64,000 nucleotides of DNA, taken from contig NC_062232.1 in assembly GCF_902686445.1 (NCBI RefSeq), positions 90,444,932 to 90,508,931 on the forward strand. Reading direction: 5' to 3'. The notes under the pieces are model-generated. The model was given only the letters and a program-made list of their open reading frames with translations, made no database searches and was not told the DNA's origin. How positions within the stretch are numbered: the first letter of the stretch is position 1; every line of letters begins with the position of its first letter. The position numbers and the translations under genes are program-made. This document shows positions 47,290-59,130 of this stretch, piece by piece. This DNA comes from Sciurus carolinensis. Lineage: Eukaryota; Chordata; Mammalia; Rodentia; Sciuridae.

Positions 47290-49425
47290 TCTGTTAAATT
47301 TTTCACTTTGGTAACTTATTTTTTTATTTCATAGAATCATTTCTCTGCATTTGCTGAGCTTTCTTAAAACAATCATTTCAAATTCTTTGTCATGTAGTTC
47401 ATAAATTTCTTTAGGGTTTATTTCTGATACTTTTTGGGTGTTGGTATATTCCCTGATTGTTTTTGAACTTTGTGACATATGTTGATGACTGCATACATGA
47501 AGAAATAGGGATTTAATCCAGTCATTGCAGACTGACTTGTCTGGAAAATCTTCAACAGTCAGCACTTGTAGAGATTCTGGCAAAATCACCTGGTGTGGTC
47601 CACATGTGGGCTTGCTGCTGGAGTCCTTGGGGAGGAATCCAGGTGCCTAGGTGAGTAAATGGGCAGGTTTGGTACCTGGGTCCACAGGGGGTGGCCTAGA
47701 ACTTGAGTCTATAGGAGCTGACCTGGCCCTGGGGCAGGCCTAGAGCCTGAGTCTGCAGGGTTGAACCTGGATCCTGGGTGAGTATATAGGGGCTGGACTG
47801 GAGTCTGGGTCTGTAGGAGTGGACTTGAAACCTGAGTCAACCAGCGTTAGTCCAGAATCAGAGTCTACTGGGGTGAGACTGGACCTTGGGTCTGCTAGAA
47901 CAACCCTGTACTCTGGCTCCACTGGAATTGACCTGGAATCTGGGAAGGCAAGCAGTAGGCATGCAGCCTGGGTCTGCAGGGGCCAGTCTGGAGCATAGGA
48001 TCTCAGGTACTTGTCTGGTCTCTGGTGCTATTACACTGGTCATGCTACCATAATAGAAGCATGGGACCAAGGTTATGGGAACCAGCCTGGATCCTTAAGC
48101 TGCAGGGACTGACATAGGCACTAGGGTAAACTACAGCATTAGACCCCATGTAATAGCCTCACACTGGGCAGGTCTGGAGCCTAAATATGGGGGTGGCACC
48201 CTGGTGCCCGAAGCCAGGGTTGCTGATCTGGCACTGGATTGAGTCTGAAACCTAGGGCTGTGTGGGCTGACCTGACTCTGGGCTGGTGTGGAACTTGGGT
48301 AGACCTGGAACTTGGAGTCATAGGAGTCAGTCAAGAGGATGTACTTATAGGTTCTAACTTGATTATGAGGTGTTTTGGTCAGCTATTTCATTGCTGCTAC
48401 CAAAAGTCCCAACGGGAACAACTTTAGAGGAGGAAAAGTTTATTTGGGGCTCATAGTTTTAAGTGGCTCAGGACATGGCCATTAGGAAACAGAGAGAGAC
48501 TCCCTTTACCAGGGACAAAATATATACCTCAAGGGCACACCCTCAGTGATCCACTTCCTCCAGCCATACCCTACCTGATTACAGTTAGCGACCAGTTAAT
48601 CCCTATCAAGGTATTAATCTTCTGTTTAGGTTAAAGCTTTCATAACCCAATTATTTCACCTCTAAACTTTCTTTTATTATTCCACACACGAGTTTTGAGG
48701 GAACACCTCATACCCAAACAATAACACTGGGGCTGCAAGGCCCAGCCTGGTACAAGTGCAAGTCTAAAGCCTGGGATTCTGGAGACCAGCCCAGGGATGT
48801 AGGTAGTCTGGAGTTTTGGGCCATTGAAGTCTACCTGTCCTTGGGATGGGTCTGGAACCTGAATCTGTGGAGGTGGGCTCTTGCTAGGGTAGGCCTGGAG
48901 CCTGAGTCTGTGGAGGCAGACCTGGTGCTGGGGTGAACTAAGAACTGAGAAAGGCCTCAAGTCCAGGACCACAGGGGGCTGTCCTGGCACTGAGGCTGGC
49001 TAGCAGGAGTCTGGGGCCCTAGGTTTGGCCTTGAGGTGGGATACTGAGTCCTCAGGTTAGGCCTGGATCCTAGGTCTGTGACATTCAGCCTAGTGGTAGG
49101 GTAGGCATGGTGTTAGCATTCAGGACAAAGTCCATGACTTACTTCCTTCTCCTTTCCCCAAGTGAAGAGTATCTTTCTCCATACTAGGCAGCCTCAGTTT
49201 AGAGGAGGGATAATATGGGTAATATAAAAAGTAGTCCTTTCTACCTCTTCATTTCTTCTTTTTCTATTGCTGTGGTATAGTCAGGTGAGGTAATCTCTGA
49301 CCTAGTCTCCTTAGCTCTTATGAAGGCATTTTCATGCAAGGATAGTTGTTCAAATTGGTGTTTCTGCATGGATATGAGAAGCACAAAGCCCAATTTTTCC
49401 ATCTTTCTGATGTTTGGACCTATAG
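47290..49425 (-). mobile_element. L1M 5' UTR with internal repeats, LTR inside
   Basis: The complement is an L1M leader. 47330-47560 carries typical leader wording. 47600-48360 and 48730-49110 hold many variants of a short 'gagcctgggtctgcagggg'-like phrase. The 5' end lies near 49400-49420 ('atctttctgatgt', the complement of the usual start). A MaLR LTR at 48371-48726 interrupts it. Confidence 0.65.
48371..48726 (-). mobile_element. Solo LTR, MaLR (ERVL-related) type
   Basis: A 356-bp LTR; the plus strand runs from TGTTTTGGTC to ACAATAACA, so the minus strand starts TGTTATTGTTTGG as in MaLR LTRs. A 5-bp duplication is not clear. The L1M leader phrases continue on both sides. Confidence 0.85.
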
Positions 49426-50463
49426 CTTATTTTAAAAAATTGACCATCTCAATATTATATAGTTGTATTTAATTGCATCTTTTATCAACTTTATTATGAA
49501 GTTCTCAATATTTTTATACTATCACAGGTTGTAGTTTTTATGTTTTAATTTGCTATTCACTATTGCCAACATAGAGAAATACAATTGATTTTAAAAAAAA
49601 GTTGACCTTGTACTTTTCAACCTGACTGAAATTCATTAAATGGACTAATATTTTTTCTATGTGGTGTGTATGTCTTAGGATTTTCTGTATGCTTAAAATT
49701 TTTATATCTCAAAGAATGCACTTCAGATTCATGACAGTGTCATGTAATCTGTGAATAGATAGTTTTATACATTTTTCTTGTCTGATTACACTGACCAGAA
49801 TCTCCTTTCAATGATAAGTGATGGGGGTGAGAGCAACCTTCCATGTCTCATTCCTTATCTTAGGGGATAAATGTTGTCTTTTTTATCAATAAATATGGTA
49901 GTAGATATAGATTTATAGAAGTCATTTATTAAGTTGAGAAAGTTCCTCATATTCCTCAATTGAAGATTTATATCATGAAAGGGTTTTGGATTTTGTCAAA
50001 TACTTTTTCTGCATCTATTGACTGTCATGTGCTTTTTGTCCTATACCTTATTATCATGGTGCATTACATTGATTGATTTTGGTGTGTTGACCCAACCTTG
50101 CATTTCTGGGGTAAATCCCACTTCTCATGGTATGTAGTTACTTTTATATGCTGCTGGATTTGTTTTGCTAGTATTTTGTTGAGGATGTTTGTACCTATTC
50201 AGGACTATTGGTATGTCGTTTCCTTTGTTTTCTGCATCAGTGTAACACTGAACCAATAGGATAGGTTGAAAAGTGTTCCCACTTATTGTTTTTTGGAAGA
50301 GTTTATGAAAAATTGACATTTGGTCATTTTTGAGTATTTGATAGAATTTACCAGTGAAAAGAGCCAGGCCTAGAGTTTTTTGTTTTTGTTTTTGGAAAAG
50401 TTTTTATTTACAAGTTCAATTCTTTTGATAGTTATGGGGCTACCATGTTATCTATTTCTTTTT

Positions 50464-50640
50464 ATTTTATGGGTTGTTTTTAGTAATACATGAGAGTAAA
50501 CTTCATTTTGATATAATTATACAATAGGGAATATACTTATTCTGATTAGGATCCCAGTCTTGTGAATGTACACTGTGGTGAGTTTCACTGTGGTGTATTC
50601 ATATACATTTTTTATCAAGTTTTAATTTTTATATTTCACA
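50464..50640 (-). mobile_element. Probable short L1 3' tail fragment
   Basis: Complement resembles a rodent L1 3' UTR tail ('tacatgagagtaaacttca' at 50488, then 'tactaggatccc'-like text). It interrupts the old L1. The assignment rests on limited matching. Confidence 0.45.
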
Positions 50641-51120
50641 TAATTTATTTTACTTAATGTCAAATTTTTATATAAAGTTGTTGAAAATATTCTTTTAATA
50701 TCATTTTAATATCAGTGTAATCTTTAGTGTCATTATTTTTCCCATTCCTAATATTGGTAATTTATTTCTATTTTTTTTTCCTGATCACACAGACTGGAGG
50801 TTTCATAAGTTTTAGTGATATGATCAAATAATTGACTTTTGGTTTCATTGATTCTTTTTTCACTTTTGTTTTTGTATTGTAGTCCATTGATTTTTGCTTT
50901 GATATTTACTATTTCCTTTCTTGCTAATAATTTGCTCTTATTTTTAGAAAAATAATCTGTAGTCATTGTTTTAGGACTTGTTTATTTCCTAATATAGTCA
51001 ATTAGTACTATAAACTCATTATAATTTATGCATTACTGGCATTCCACAAATCCTGATATGTTATGTCTTCATTTTCATTCAGTTCAAATTTTTTTTGTTC
51101 ATTTCCTCTTTGATTATTTC

Positions 51121-51336
51121 TTTTTCTTTTTTCTTTTTGTACTGGGAATTGAACACAGGGACACTTACCACTGAGCCACATCCCCAGCCCCTTTTGTATT
51201 GTATTTTGAGACAAGGTCTCACTAAGTTGCTTAAGGCCTCTCTGAGTTGCTGAGGCTAGCCTTTTGAACTTGCCATTCTCCTACCTCAGCCTCTTAAGCT
51301 GTTGGGATTAGAAGCTTGGTGCCACCCTACAAAGGG
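51121..51336 (-). mobile_element. B1-dID composite SINE
   Basis: Minus strand: 7SL part (51230-51330) and ID-type tRNA part (51140-51190) with pol III box wording. A diverged duplication flanks it (about 51107-51120 and 51338-51355). Confidence 0.93.
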
Positions 51337-52116
51337 CTCTTCTGATTTCTTTCTTATGCTTTTTGATTCATTGGTTAATCAGAAATATATTATTTAGTTT
51401 TCAAATATTTGTGAATTTTCACAGAAATAATCATATTAATTTCAAATTTAATTATGTTGTAAAAATCTTCTTGGTATGATTTAAATTCTTTGAAATACAT
51501 TGAAATTTTGTGTTGTGGCCTAGAATATGGGGCATCTTGGTAAATGCTCTGTGAACATTTGTACTTGAAAAAATGTATACTTGCTGCTGTTGGATGGAGT
51601 GTTCTATAAATGTTAGGCCAAGTTGGTTCGTGTGTTATTCAAATATAATATATAATTTCTGATTTTCTGCCTATGTATTTTAAAAATTATTGAGCGAAAT
51701 GTATTGAATTCTTATACTGTAACTATAGATTTTTCTACTTCTTATATTTATTTATTTATTTTGCCTTATGTATTTGAGACTGTTACTAGTTACACAAACA
51801 TTTGGAATTTTTATGTGCTTTTTACGAGTATGGGAAAACATTTATCTCTGGTAATTTCTATTCACTATTTCCTCAAATATCTACTTTTCATTCTTCTGTT
51901 GTTTCATGTACATTAGGTCACTTTATGTAGCCCCTCAAGTCATTGCTGCTCTTCTTATTTTTAATATCATTTCTCCCTTAAACTTTTGTCTCTATTGCCA
52001 TATTTTCAAGTTCACTAATCTTTTCTTGTACAATGTTATCTTCAGCAAGTCCCATTCAGTATATTTTTTCATCTCAGACATGGTAGCCTTCTTCTTTAGA
52101 TATGTCATTGAGATTT

Positions 52117-52319
52117 GGGGGTGGGGTACTGGAGAGTGAACTCAGGGGCGCATGACCACTGCCATATACCCAGCCTTATTTTGAATTTTATTTTGAGGCA
52201 GGGCCTTGCTAAGTTGCATAGGGCCTCACTAAATTGTAGAGGCTGCTTTGAACTTGCAATCCTCATGCCTCAGCCACCCAAGCTGCTGGGATTACAGGCA
52301 TGTGCCACCATGACTGGCT
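52117..52319 (-). mobile_element. B1-dID composite SINE with TSD
   Basis: Full-length minus-strand B1-dID with a perfect 14-bp target duplication (tgtcattgagattt) at 52103-52116 and 52320-52333. It lies at the boundary between the old L1 leader and L1-C. Confidence 0.96.
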
Positions 52320-52333
52320 TGTCATTGAGATTT

Positions 52334-54935
52334 TTTTAGTTTGTTCTATTTAGTTATACATGACAGCAGAATGCATTTTTGATTCATTGTACACAAATGG
52401 AGTACAACTTTTCATTTTTCTGGTTGTACGTGATGTAGAGTCACATCATTTATACAATCATGCATGTACTAGAATAATGATGTCTGCCTCATTTCACCAT
52501 CTTTCCCCCCTCCCTCCTCATTCCCCTCCACTCAATCCAAAGTTCCTCCATTCTTCCCTTCCCCTCTCTCCAGTTATGTATCAGCATCCACTTATCAGGG
52601 GAAACATTTGGTCTTTGTTTTTTGGAGATTGACTTATCTTCCTTAGCATGATATTCTCCAACTCCATCCATTTACCTGCAAATGCCATAATTTCATTATT
52701 CTTTAAGGCTGAGTAATAGTCAATTGTGTATATATACCACAGTTTCTTTATGCATTCATCTATTGAAGGGCCTCTAGGTTGGTTCCACAATTTAGCAATT
52801 GTGAATTGAGCTGCTATAAACATTAATGTGGCTATGTCACTGTAGTATGCTGATTTTAAGTCCTTTGGGCATAGGCCAAGGATAGCTGGCTCAAATGGCG
52901 GGTTCATTCCAAGTTTTCTAAGGAATCTTCATACTGCTTTCCAGAGTGGTTGCACCAATTTGCAGTCCCATTAGCAAAGTATGAGTGTACCTTTTTCCCC
53001 ACATCCTCGCCAACACATGTTGTTGCTTGTATTCTTGAAAATTGCCATTCTAATTGGAGCGAGATGAAATCTTAGAGTAGTTTTGAGTTGCATTTCTCTA
53101 AATAGTAGAGATGTTGAACATTTTTTCATATATTTGTTGATAGGTTGTATTTCTTCTTCTATGAAGTGTCTACTCAAATCCTTAGCCCATTTATTGATTG
53201 GGTTATTTGTATTTTTGGTGTTTTTTGAGTTCTTTATAAATCCTGGAGATTAGCGCTCTATCTGAAGTGTGTGTGGTAAAGATTTTTTCCCACTCTGTGT
53301 GTTCTCTTTTCATGTTATTGATTGTTTCCTTGGCTGAGAAAAACTTTTTAGTTTGAATTCATCCATTTGTTGATTCTTGCTTTTATTTTTTGCATTTTAG
53401 GAGTCTTGTTAAGGAAGTCTGTTCCTAAGCCGACATGATGAAGATTTGGGCCCACATTTTCTTCTATTTGGTGCAGGATCTCTGGTCTGAATCATAGGTT
53501 CTTGATCCACTTTGAGTTGAGTTTTGTACAGGGTTAGAGATAGGGGTTTAATTTTATTTTGTTGCATTTGGATTTCCAGTTTTCCCAGCACCATTTGTTG
53601 AAGAGGATATCTTTTCTCCATTGTGTTTTTGATCCCTTTGTCTAGTATGAGATAACTGTATTTATGAGGGTTTGTTTCTGTGTCTTCACATTTTGTACCA
53701 TTGGTCTACCTGCCTATTTTGGTGCTAAAACCATGCTGTTTTTGTTACTACTGCTCTGTAGTATAGTTTAAGGACTGGTATTTTGATACCTCCTGCTTCA
53801 CTCATCTTGCTAAGTGTTGCTTTGGTTATTACAAATCTCTTATTTTTCCAGATGAATTTTGTGATTGCTTTCTCTATTTCTATGAGGAATATCATTGGGA
53901 TTTTAATTGGAATTGCATAATGCTTTTGGTAGTATGGCCATTTTGACAATATCAATTCTGCCTATCCAATAACATTGAGATCTTTCCATCTTAATGAAAT
54001 TAAATTTAAAGAAATTAAATTCTTTAATTTCTTTCTTTAGTGTTCTGTAGTTTTAAATGTAGAGATCTTTCACCTCTTTTGTTAGATTGATTCCCAAGTG
54101 TTTTTTTCTTTTTTTTGAGGCTATTGTGAATGGGGTAGTTTTCTTGTCTTTCAGAGGATTCATCACTTATGAATAGAAATGCATTAGATTTATGAGCATT
54201 GATTTTATATCCTGCTACTTTGATGAATTCATTTATTAATTCTAGAAGTTTTCTGGTGGAATTTTTTGGATCCTCTAAATATAGAATTGGCAAATATTGA
54301 TAGTTTGATTTCTTCTTTTCCTATTTGTATCTCTTTAGTTTCTTTCATCTCTCTAATTTCTCTGGCTAGAGTTTCAAGGACTATGTTGAATAGAAGGGGT
54401 GAAAGAGGGCATCCATTTCTTGTTCCAGTTCATAGAAGGAATGCTTTCAATTTTTCTCCATTTAGAATGATGTTGGCCTTGGGCTTAGCATAGATAGCCT
54501 TTACAATGTTGAAGTATGTTCCTACTATTCCTATTTTTTTCTAGTATTTTGAAGATGAAAGGCTGCTGTATTTTATCAAATCCTTTTTCTACATCTATTG
54601 AAATGATCATATGATTCTTAACTTTAGGTCTATTGATGCAATGAATTACATTTATTGATTTCTGGATGTTGAACCGACCTTGCATCCCTGGGATGAACCC
54701 CACTTGATCATGGTGCAATATCTTTTTAATATGTTTTTGTAGGCAATTTGCCAGAATTTTTAAAAGAATTTTTGCATCAATGTTCACAGAGGTATTGGTC
54801 TGAAGTTTTCTTTCCTTGGTGTGTCTCTGTCTGGTTTTGGTATCAGGGTGATACTAGCTTTATAGAATGAGTTTGGAAGGGTTCCCTCCTTTACTATTTC
54901 ATTGAATACTTTGAGGAGTATTGGTATTATTTCTA
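52334..54935 (-). mobile_element. L1-C, 5'-truncated rodent L1
   Basis: The complement is L1 3' UTR (52334-52600) and the ORF2 C-terminal and RT regions, truncated near 54935 in the RT-proximal part. Decay is greater than in L1-A or L1-B. The 3' UTR matches the tail at 41395-41525. It lies within an old L1M leader. Confidence 0.92.
52581..54787 (-). pseudogene. L1-C ORF2 remnant in several frames
   Basis: Frames at 54485-54787 ([15 protein letters not shown] start), 54024-54293 ([12 protein letters not shown]), 53725-53955, 53409-53621, 52971-53177 (knuckle region) and 52581-52907 are pieces of one L1 ORF2. Each is separated by shifts or stops, and the FADD region near 54290 is lost in a break. 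Not functional. Confidence 0.88.
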
Positions 54936-55370
54936 TGAAACATTAAAAAATTTCTACATATCTTTTTGAACAACTGGATCATACTATAATAATGGAAATA
55001 TGGTTACAATAACTATTTTAATGTTCTCATCTGCTATTTCTAATTTCTATATCAGTTCCAGATTTAATTAGTTAATTTTCTTATTATTATGGATTGTATT
55101 TTTCTACTTCTTTGTATGCCTAATTATTTTATTGAATGAATTTATTAAGTGCACCTTGCTGTGTTGCAATAGGTATTTTTTGTATGTCAATAAATATTTC
55201 TGAACTTTGTTCTGGGAGCAGTTAAGTTAGACTTGGAAATAGTTTGATCTTTTGAGGTCTTGCTTTTGAAAACATTTAGACTGATCATAGAGCAGTCAGT
55301 ATTCATTCTAGAAATAAATATTCTCCACTATTAAGGATAACCCTTTTAAGAACTATACACAATTGATTGA
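54936..55370 (-). mobile_element. L1M leader, right of L1-C
   Basis: The complement matches L1M leader wording ('tgggagcagttaagttagac' at 55214, 'cttgcttttgaaaac'). It continues the old L1 at 49430-52103. Confidence 0.65.
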
Positions 55371-55374
55371 GTTT

Positions 55375-55830
55375 TTCAGTCTGAATAGCAAAAATAATAT
55401 TTATTTCAGTCTTATGTAAGTGCTAGTTATTATTTTACTATTCTGGAGGTCAGAAATCTGAAATGGGGCTCAATGGGTTAAAATGAAGACATCAGCGGGG
55501 CTATGTTTCTTTTTGAAGTCACTAGCATGCCTTGATTCATTATCTCTTTTATCCCATCTTCACAGGAAGTAATGGTCTATCAGGTCTATCACATCATTCT
55601 CATATCACCTCAGTCTGACTTTTCTGCCCCTCTCTCTCAAAAACATTTAAGAATCCTTGAAATTAAATTGGGCCCACCTGGATAATCCAGGATAATCTCT
55701 CCCCTTTAAGGTCTACCTTAATTCCATCTGATCCTTTAATTCCCCTTTGCCATGTAAAGTAATTTATCTGTAAGTTCCAGATATTAGGAAGAAAAGCATC
55801 TTTGGGAGACTAGTTTTGCCAATCATGAGG
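55375..55830 (-). mobile_element. Old LTR, ERVL/MaLR type
   Basis: The complement is an LTR of the old ERVL/MaLR group ('ctggaggtcagaaatctga' at 55445, 'gggcccacctggataatcca' at 55670, 'gacatctttggg'-like end near 55800). No coding sequence; the exact family is uncertain. Confidence 0.7.
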
Positions 55831-55999
55831 TCTAACTGAAGCTGACTTGAAAGAGGAACAATGCACTGGAAACTCACATGAGGGTTCTTCATGAATTGTG
55901 GATATTTCTCTTCACTACTTGTTTCCCCACTACCCAGCCAAGGTTCCCTTCTGGATCCTTTACCTGTACACCCTTATGAGGTAACTCAATAACTCTTGT

Positions 56000-56780
56000 A
56001 ATTTTAACTTCCTCCTCACTGTTCTTGTACCAATTGTCTAACATCAACTGGGAATCCTATAATTCAGTTCAATTTGAACACTAACTACCTGGTATTAGCC
56101 TAACAAGTCAAAGGCAAAATTCTTCAATTTTGACACTAACTGCCTGGACTTAAGGGCTCAGTCCCAAAAGACTGCCCCCACTTCAAATGCCAGCCACAAA
56201 TGCAAGGATCCTCAAGCTACTCATACTTCTGCCTGGCCAAATGTAATTTTAAGGATTCCCATCATTCCCCTTCAGATTCAATAATTCACTAGAAAGAACT
56301 ATACAGGTGATTATAATTTTATTATAAATGATAGAAATGAACAACCAAATGTAGAGATACACGCTGAAAGTTCTCGAAGAGGAGGTGGTGCAGCGCTTCC
56401 ATGTCCTCTCCTTGTGGAATCCAGGCAGGTCACCTTTCCAGCACATTGATGTGTTCAATAAATTTTAAGGTCTTTGAGCTTCATCATTCCAGGATTTTTA
56501 CATTTTTTCATTCCATATGCATGGTTGATTAAATCATTCTCAGTCTTCATCCTCTCTCCCTTCCCTGAAAGTCTCTTCCTCTTAGCTCCAATCTTAGAAT
56601 TATATAGCTGGTCTTTTCTAGAAACCAACAGAAATCCTGAAACTATTCTTCCCTTTCCATTATGACTCATCTAATGAGCATAGTAAAGACAGTCCTGTCA
56701 TTCAGGGAACTCCAAAGACAAATGCATTTTTATATACCATACCCTCTATGCAAGTGATATAAGATGATTTCATTTTCTCT
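56000..56780 (-). mobile_element. ERVL-type LTR resembling MER21
   Basis: The complement has the order of blocks of an ERVL LTR close to MER21: 'actgcctggacttaagggct' (56141), 'tcagattcaataattcac' (56273), 'acattgatgtgttcaata' (56443), 'catggttgattaaatcattc' (56520). Diverged, with no frame. Confidence 0.6.
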
Positions 56781-56949
56781 GCTAGTCACTAAGATAGCTT
56801 CACATAAGACATTGAATCAATTTCCAAACTCATTGTAACCTGAGTCAGGTGGAATGGTCTGCCCAAAGTTCTTTCTTGATTTCCTTGAGTATTCAAAAAT
56901 ATTCAAAATTTATTCAAAATTCAAAAACACTTGATTATCCATAAAGCAT

Positions 56950-57150
56950 TCAAGCCAGGCATGGTGGTACATGCTTGTAATCCCAGAGGCTCAGGAGGCT
57001 GAGGCAGGAGGATCGTGAGTTCAAAGCCAGCCTTAGCAAAAGTGAGGCACTAAGCAACTCAGTGAGACCCTGTCTCCAAATAAAATACAAAATAGGACTG
57101 GGGAAGTGGCTCAGTGGTCGAGTGCCCCTGAGTTCAATCCCTGGTACTCA
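56950..57150 (+). mobile_element. B1-dID composite SINE
   Basis: Full-length plus-strand B1-dID: 'aagccaggcatggtggtaca' start, linker near 57080-57090, and an ID-type part with 'gagttcaatccctggtac'. An A/G-rich tail passes into (GAAA)n at 57175-57212. Confidence 0.95.
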
Positions 57151-57174
57151 AAAAAAGAAAGTAATAAAAAAAGA

Positions 57175-57212
57175 AGGAAGAAAGAAAGAGAAAGAAAGAA
57201 AAAAAAAACCCA
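57175..57212. repeat. (GAAA)n-type tail microsatellite
   Basis: A/G-rich tract of GAAG and GAAA units grown from the SINE tail. Confidence 0.85.
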
Positions 57213-57471
57213 AAAAGCAAGCAATAAGGGGAAGGCAAGCAGGCAGGCAGACTGGCAAGCCTAAATCTAGTAGAGGAAACAAATACATGAACAAATCATT
57301 TAGTACAATCTGGAAGACCAGGGAAATCTGCATGGAGAATGGATAAGTCTAGAAGTTTGAATGTGAAAAAGGAAGAAGCAGGCTCTAGGCAGAGAATTCA
57401 TCTTAAATAAAGATGTGATTAAAATATATGATTAAGTAAAACCAGATTTCTTAGTGTCAAACACTTCTTTT

Positions 57472-57675
57472 TTTTTTTTTTTTTTGGTACTGAGGATTGA
57501 ACCCAGGAGTGCTTAACCAGTGAGTCACACCCTATACCCTTTTAATCTTTGTTTTTATTTTGGAGACAGGGTCTTGCTAAGTTGCTCAGGGCCTTTCTAA
57601 GTTGCTGAGGCTGGCTTTGAACTTGTGATCCTCCTGCCTCAGTCTCCTGTGCTGCTGGGATGACAGGCATATGAC
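57472..57675 (-). mobile_element. B1-dID composite SINE with TSD
   Basis: Minus-strand B1-dID with a T tract at 57468-57485. Near-perfect duplication aaaccacttctttt (57459-57471, one base short, and 57676-57689). Opposite in orientation to the copy at 56950-57150. Confidence 0.93.
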
Positions 57676-57689
57676 AAACCACTTCTTTT

Positions 57690-58540
57690 CTCCTCTCGTG
57701 TTCAAGTTCATTTCCTTTGGCTTCTATCCAGTTCCCTTTAGATTGGGCTATTGCACAGCCTCTCCAAGAGCTCCCTATCTTCAAGAATTTTTGAACTTCT
57801 GTCTCACCTCCCTCCAATACAGTGTGCATAGGTATTCCTGAGTTATTTGCATATTATTTTCCTGTTCAGATACTCAGTTTCTCTGCATAGAAAGTCCAAA
57901 TTTGTTATTTATCAGAGCCCTCTCTATCCATTCCCTCCTTACTGAACTTCCTTCAGTTCTTACTACTATCTGTCTTGAACTCTTTGTTCCAGCCAAGTAA
58001 TCTTGTTTCCTGAGTGAGTAAATATGACTTGCTGTCTCCTGTCTCCAAACAATTCCACATGCCAGGAATCCCCTCGCTTTCCTCCCCCTCCTCCATGAAC
58101 ACAGCTCTGGCAGAAGATCAAACTGTTGACTGAAAAAGAGCCCATTGTAGTAAGCAAAATGCAAGTAGCTCCCTGCAGACCTGGAACAGGCAAAACAATT
58201 TCATGTAGGCACCTGGGTCTCCAATCAGTCCTGAGGTCCCCTGAGGACTGTTGGGAGAGAGAATTCAGGCAATTTGGATCTCATGAGGTTAGGTTCAAGG
58301 TTCTTCAGCTGCCCCAAAGAAAATATATGACCATAAAGTTTGTCTTTAGAAGTCCCACTGGCCTCGCTATCTTCTTTTGTATTTTTCCTCTTTTAAATCC
58401 TTGCACTTCTATCCAGTACTCACTATCATTTCCCTTGGCAAGAAGAAAAGAGGAGCCAATAATCCTATTTATATCACAGTATTAGGGACTTAATTTTCTG
58501 TAATTCATGGGAGGGTGTCAAGGTGTTGGAAGGGAGCTCT
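57690..58540. other. Mostly unclassified intergenic DNA
   Basis: 58000-58120 and nearby have wording reminiscent of old dispersed repeats, but I cannot name them. The 119-aa frame at 58126-58485 and the 96-aa minus frame at 57874-58164 overlap oppositely oriented frames and have no family I recognise. Confidence 0.5.
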
Positions 58541-58544
58541 GCTA

Positions 58545-58740
58545 TATTATCTTATGCAAAGCCTTGACTATTCTGTTCCTCAGTCTCCTTATCTGTAAAA
58601 TGGGGCTGTTAAGAATATCTAGGGGACTGGAGATATAGCTCAGTTGGTAGAGTGCTTGCCTAGCATGTACAAGGCCCTGGGTTCAATCCCCAGCACACAC
58701 ACATACACACAAAAGAATATCTACGTTACTGTTAGCTGTC
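58545..58740 (-). mobile_element. MIR SINE, split by ID
   Basis: 'cctcagtctccttatctgta' at 58579 is the antisense of the MIR centre. It is interrupted by the ID at 58622-58712. Confidence 0.75.
58622..58712 (+). mobile_element. ID SINE with TSD
   Basis: Near-consensus ID (A box 'tagctcagttgg', B box 'gggttcaatccc') with an 11-bp duplication aagaatatcta at 58611-58621 and 58713-58723. Inserted in a MIR. Confidence 0.97.
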
Positions 58741-58984
58741 ATTATTATTATCCATCAAGCCTCTAGAGAGCAATGCTACCTAGTACCAAATTGGCTTGTG
58801 CTTTAGTATCTGCAATAATGGGAGTACTATGCCTCCTAAAACAATCTATTTCTTTTGCAGCTAAAAAATATCAGAAAGAAAGGGTGATATTTGCAGGGAG
58901 AAAATAGGTCCTTCTCAGATTTTTAGCATAAAGTTAGTCTACCATGGATTTTTTAAGGCTGGTTCACTCATTCTGAGGCTAATG

Positions 58985-59130
58985 CTTACATAATTATAGT
59001 TATCACAGTTACAGAGATAACTCATCTTTTGAGTACTTACTATGTGCAGGCACTGTACTAAATTTTTTATATAGTTTATTTAAATTAATCCTTACCATAA
59101 TTCTAATAATAACAATGATATTAATACCTA
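58985..59130 (+). mobile_element. MIR SINE fragment
   Basis: MIR start wording ('gagtacttactatgtgcagg' at 59030). Confidence 0.7.

Larger units (their letters stand above)
49430..52103 (-). mobile_element. Old L1 (RT to 5' UTR) left of L1-C
   Basis: The complement runs through L1 ORF2 (49430-50460, 50645-51120, 51340-51800) into ORF1/leader-type sequence (51800-52100). It is split by a probable L1 tail at 50464-50640 and by a B1-dID, and then by L1-C. Text resumes after L1-C as an L1M leader at 54936-55370. Confidence 0.78.

Noticed and set aside
48640..48990. 116-aa proline-rich frame on the minus strand
   Set aside because: It spans an LTR end and repetitive L1M leader phrases; the repetition creates the bias.
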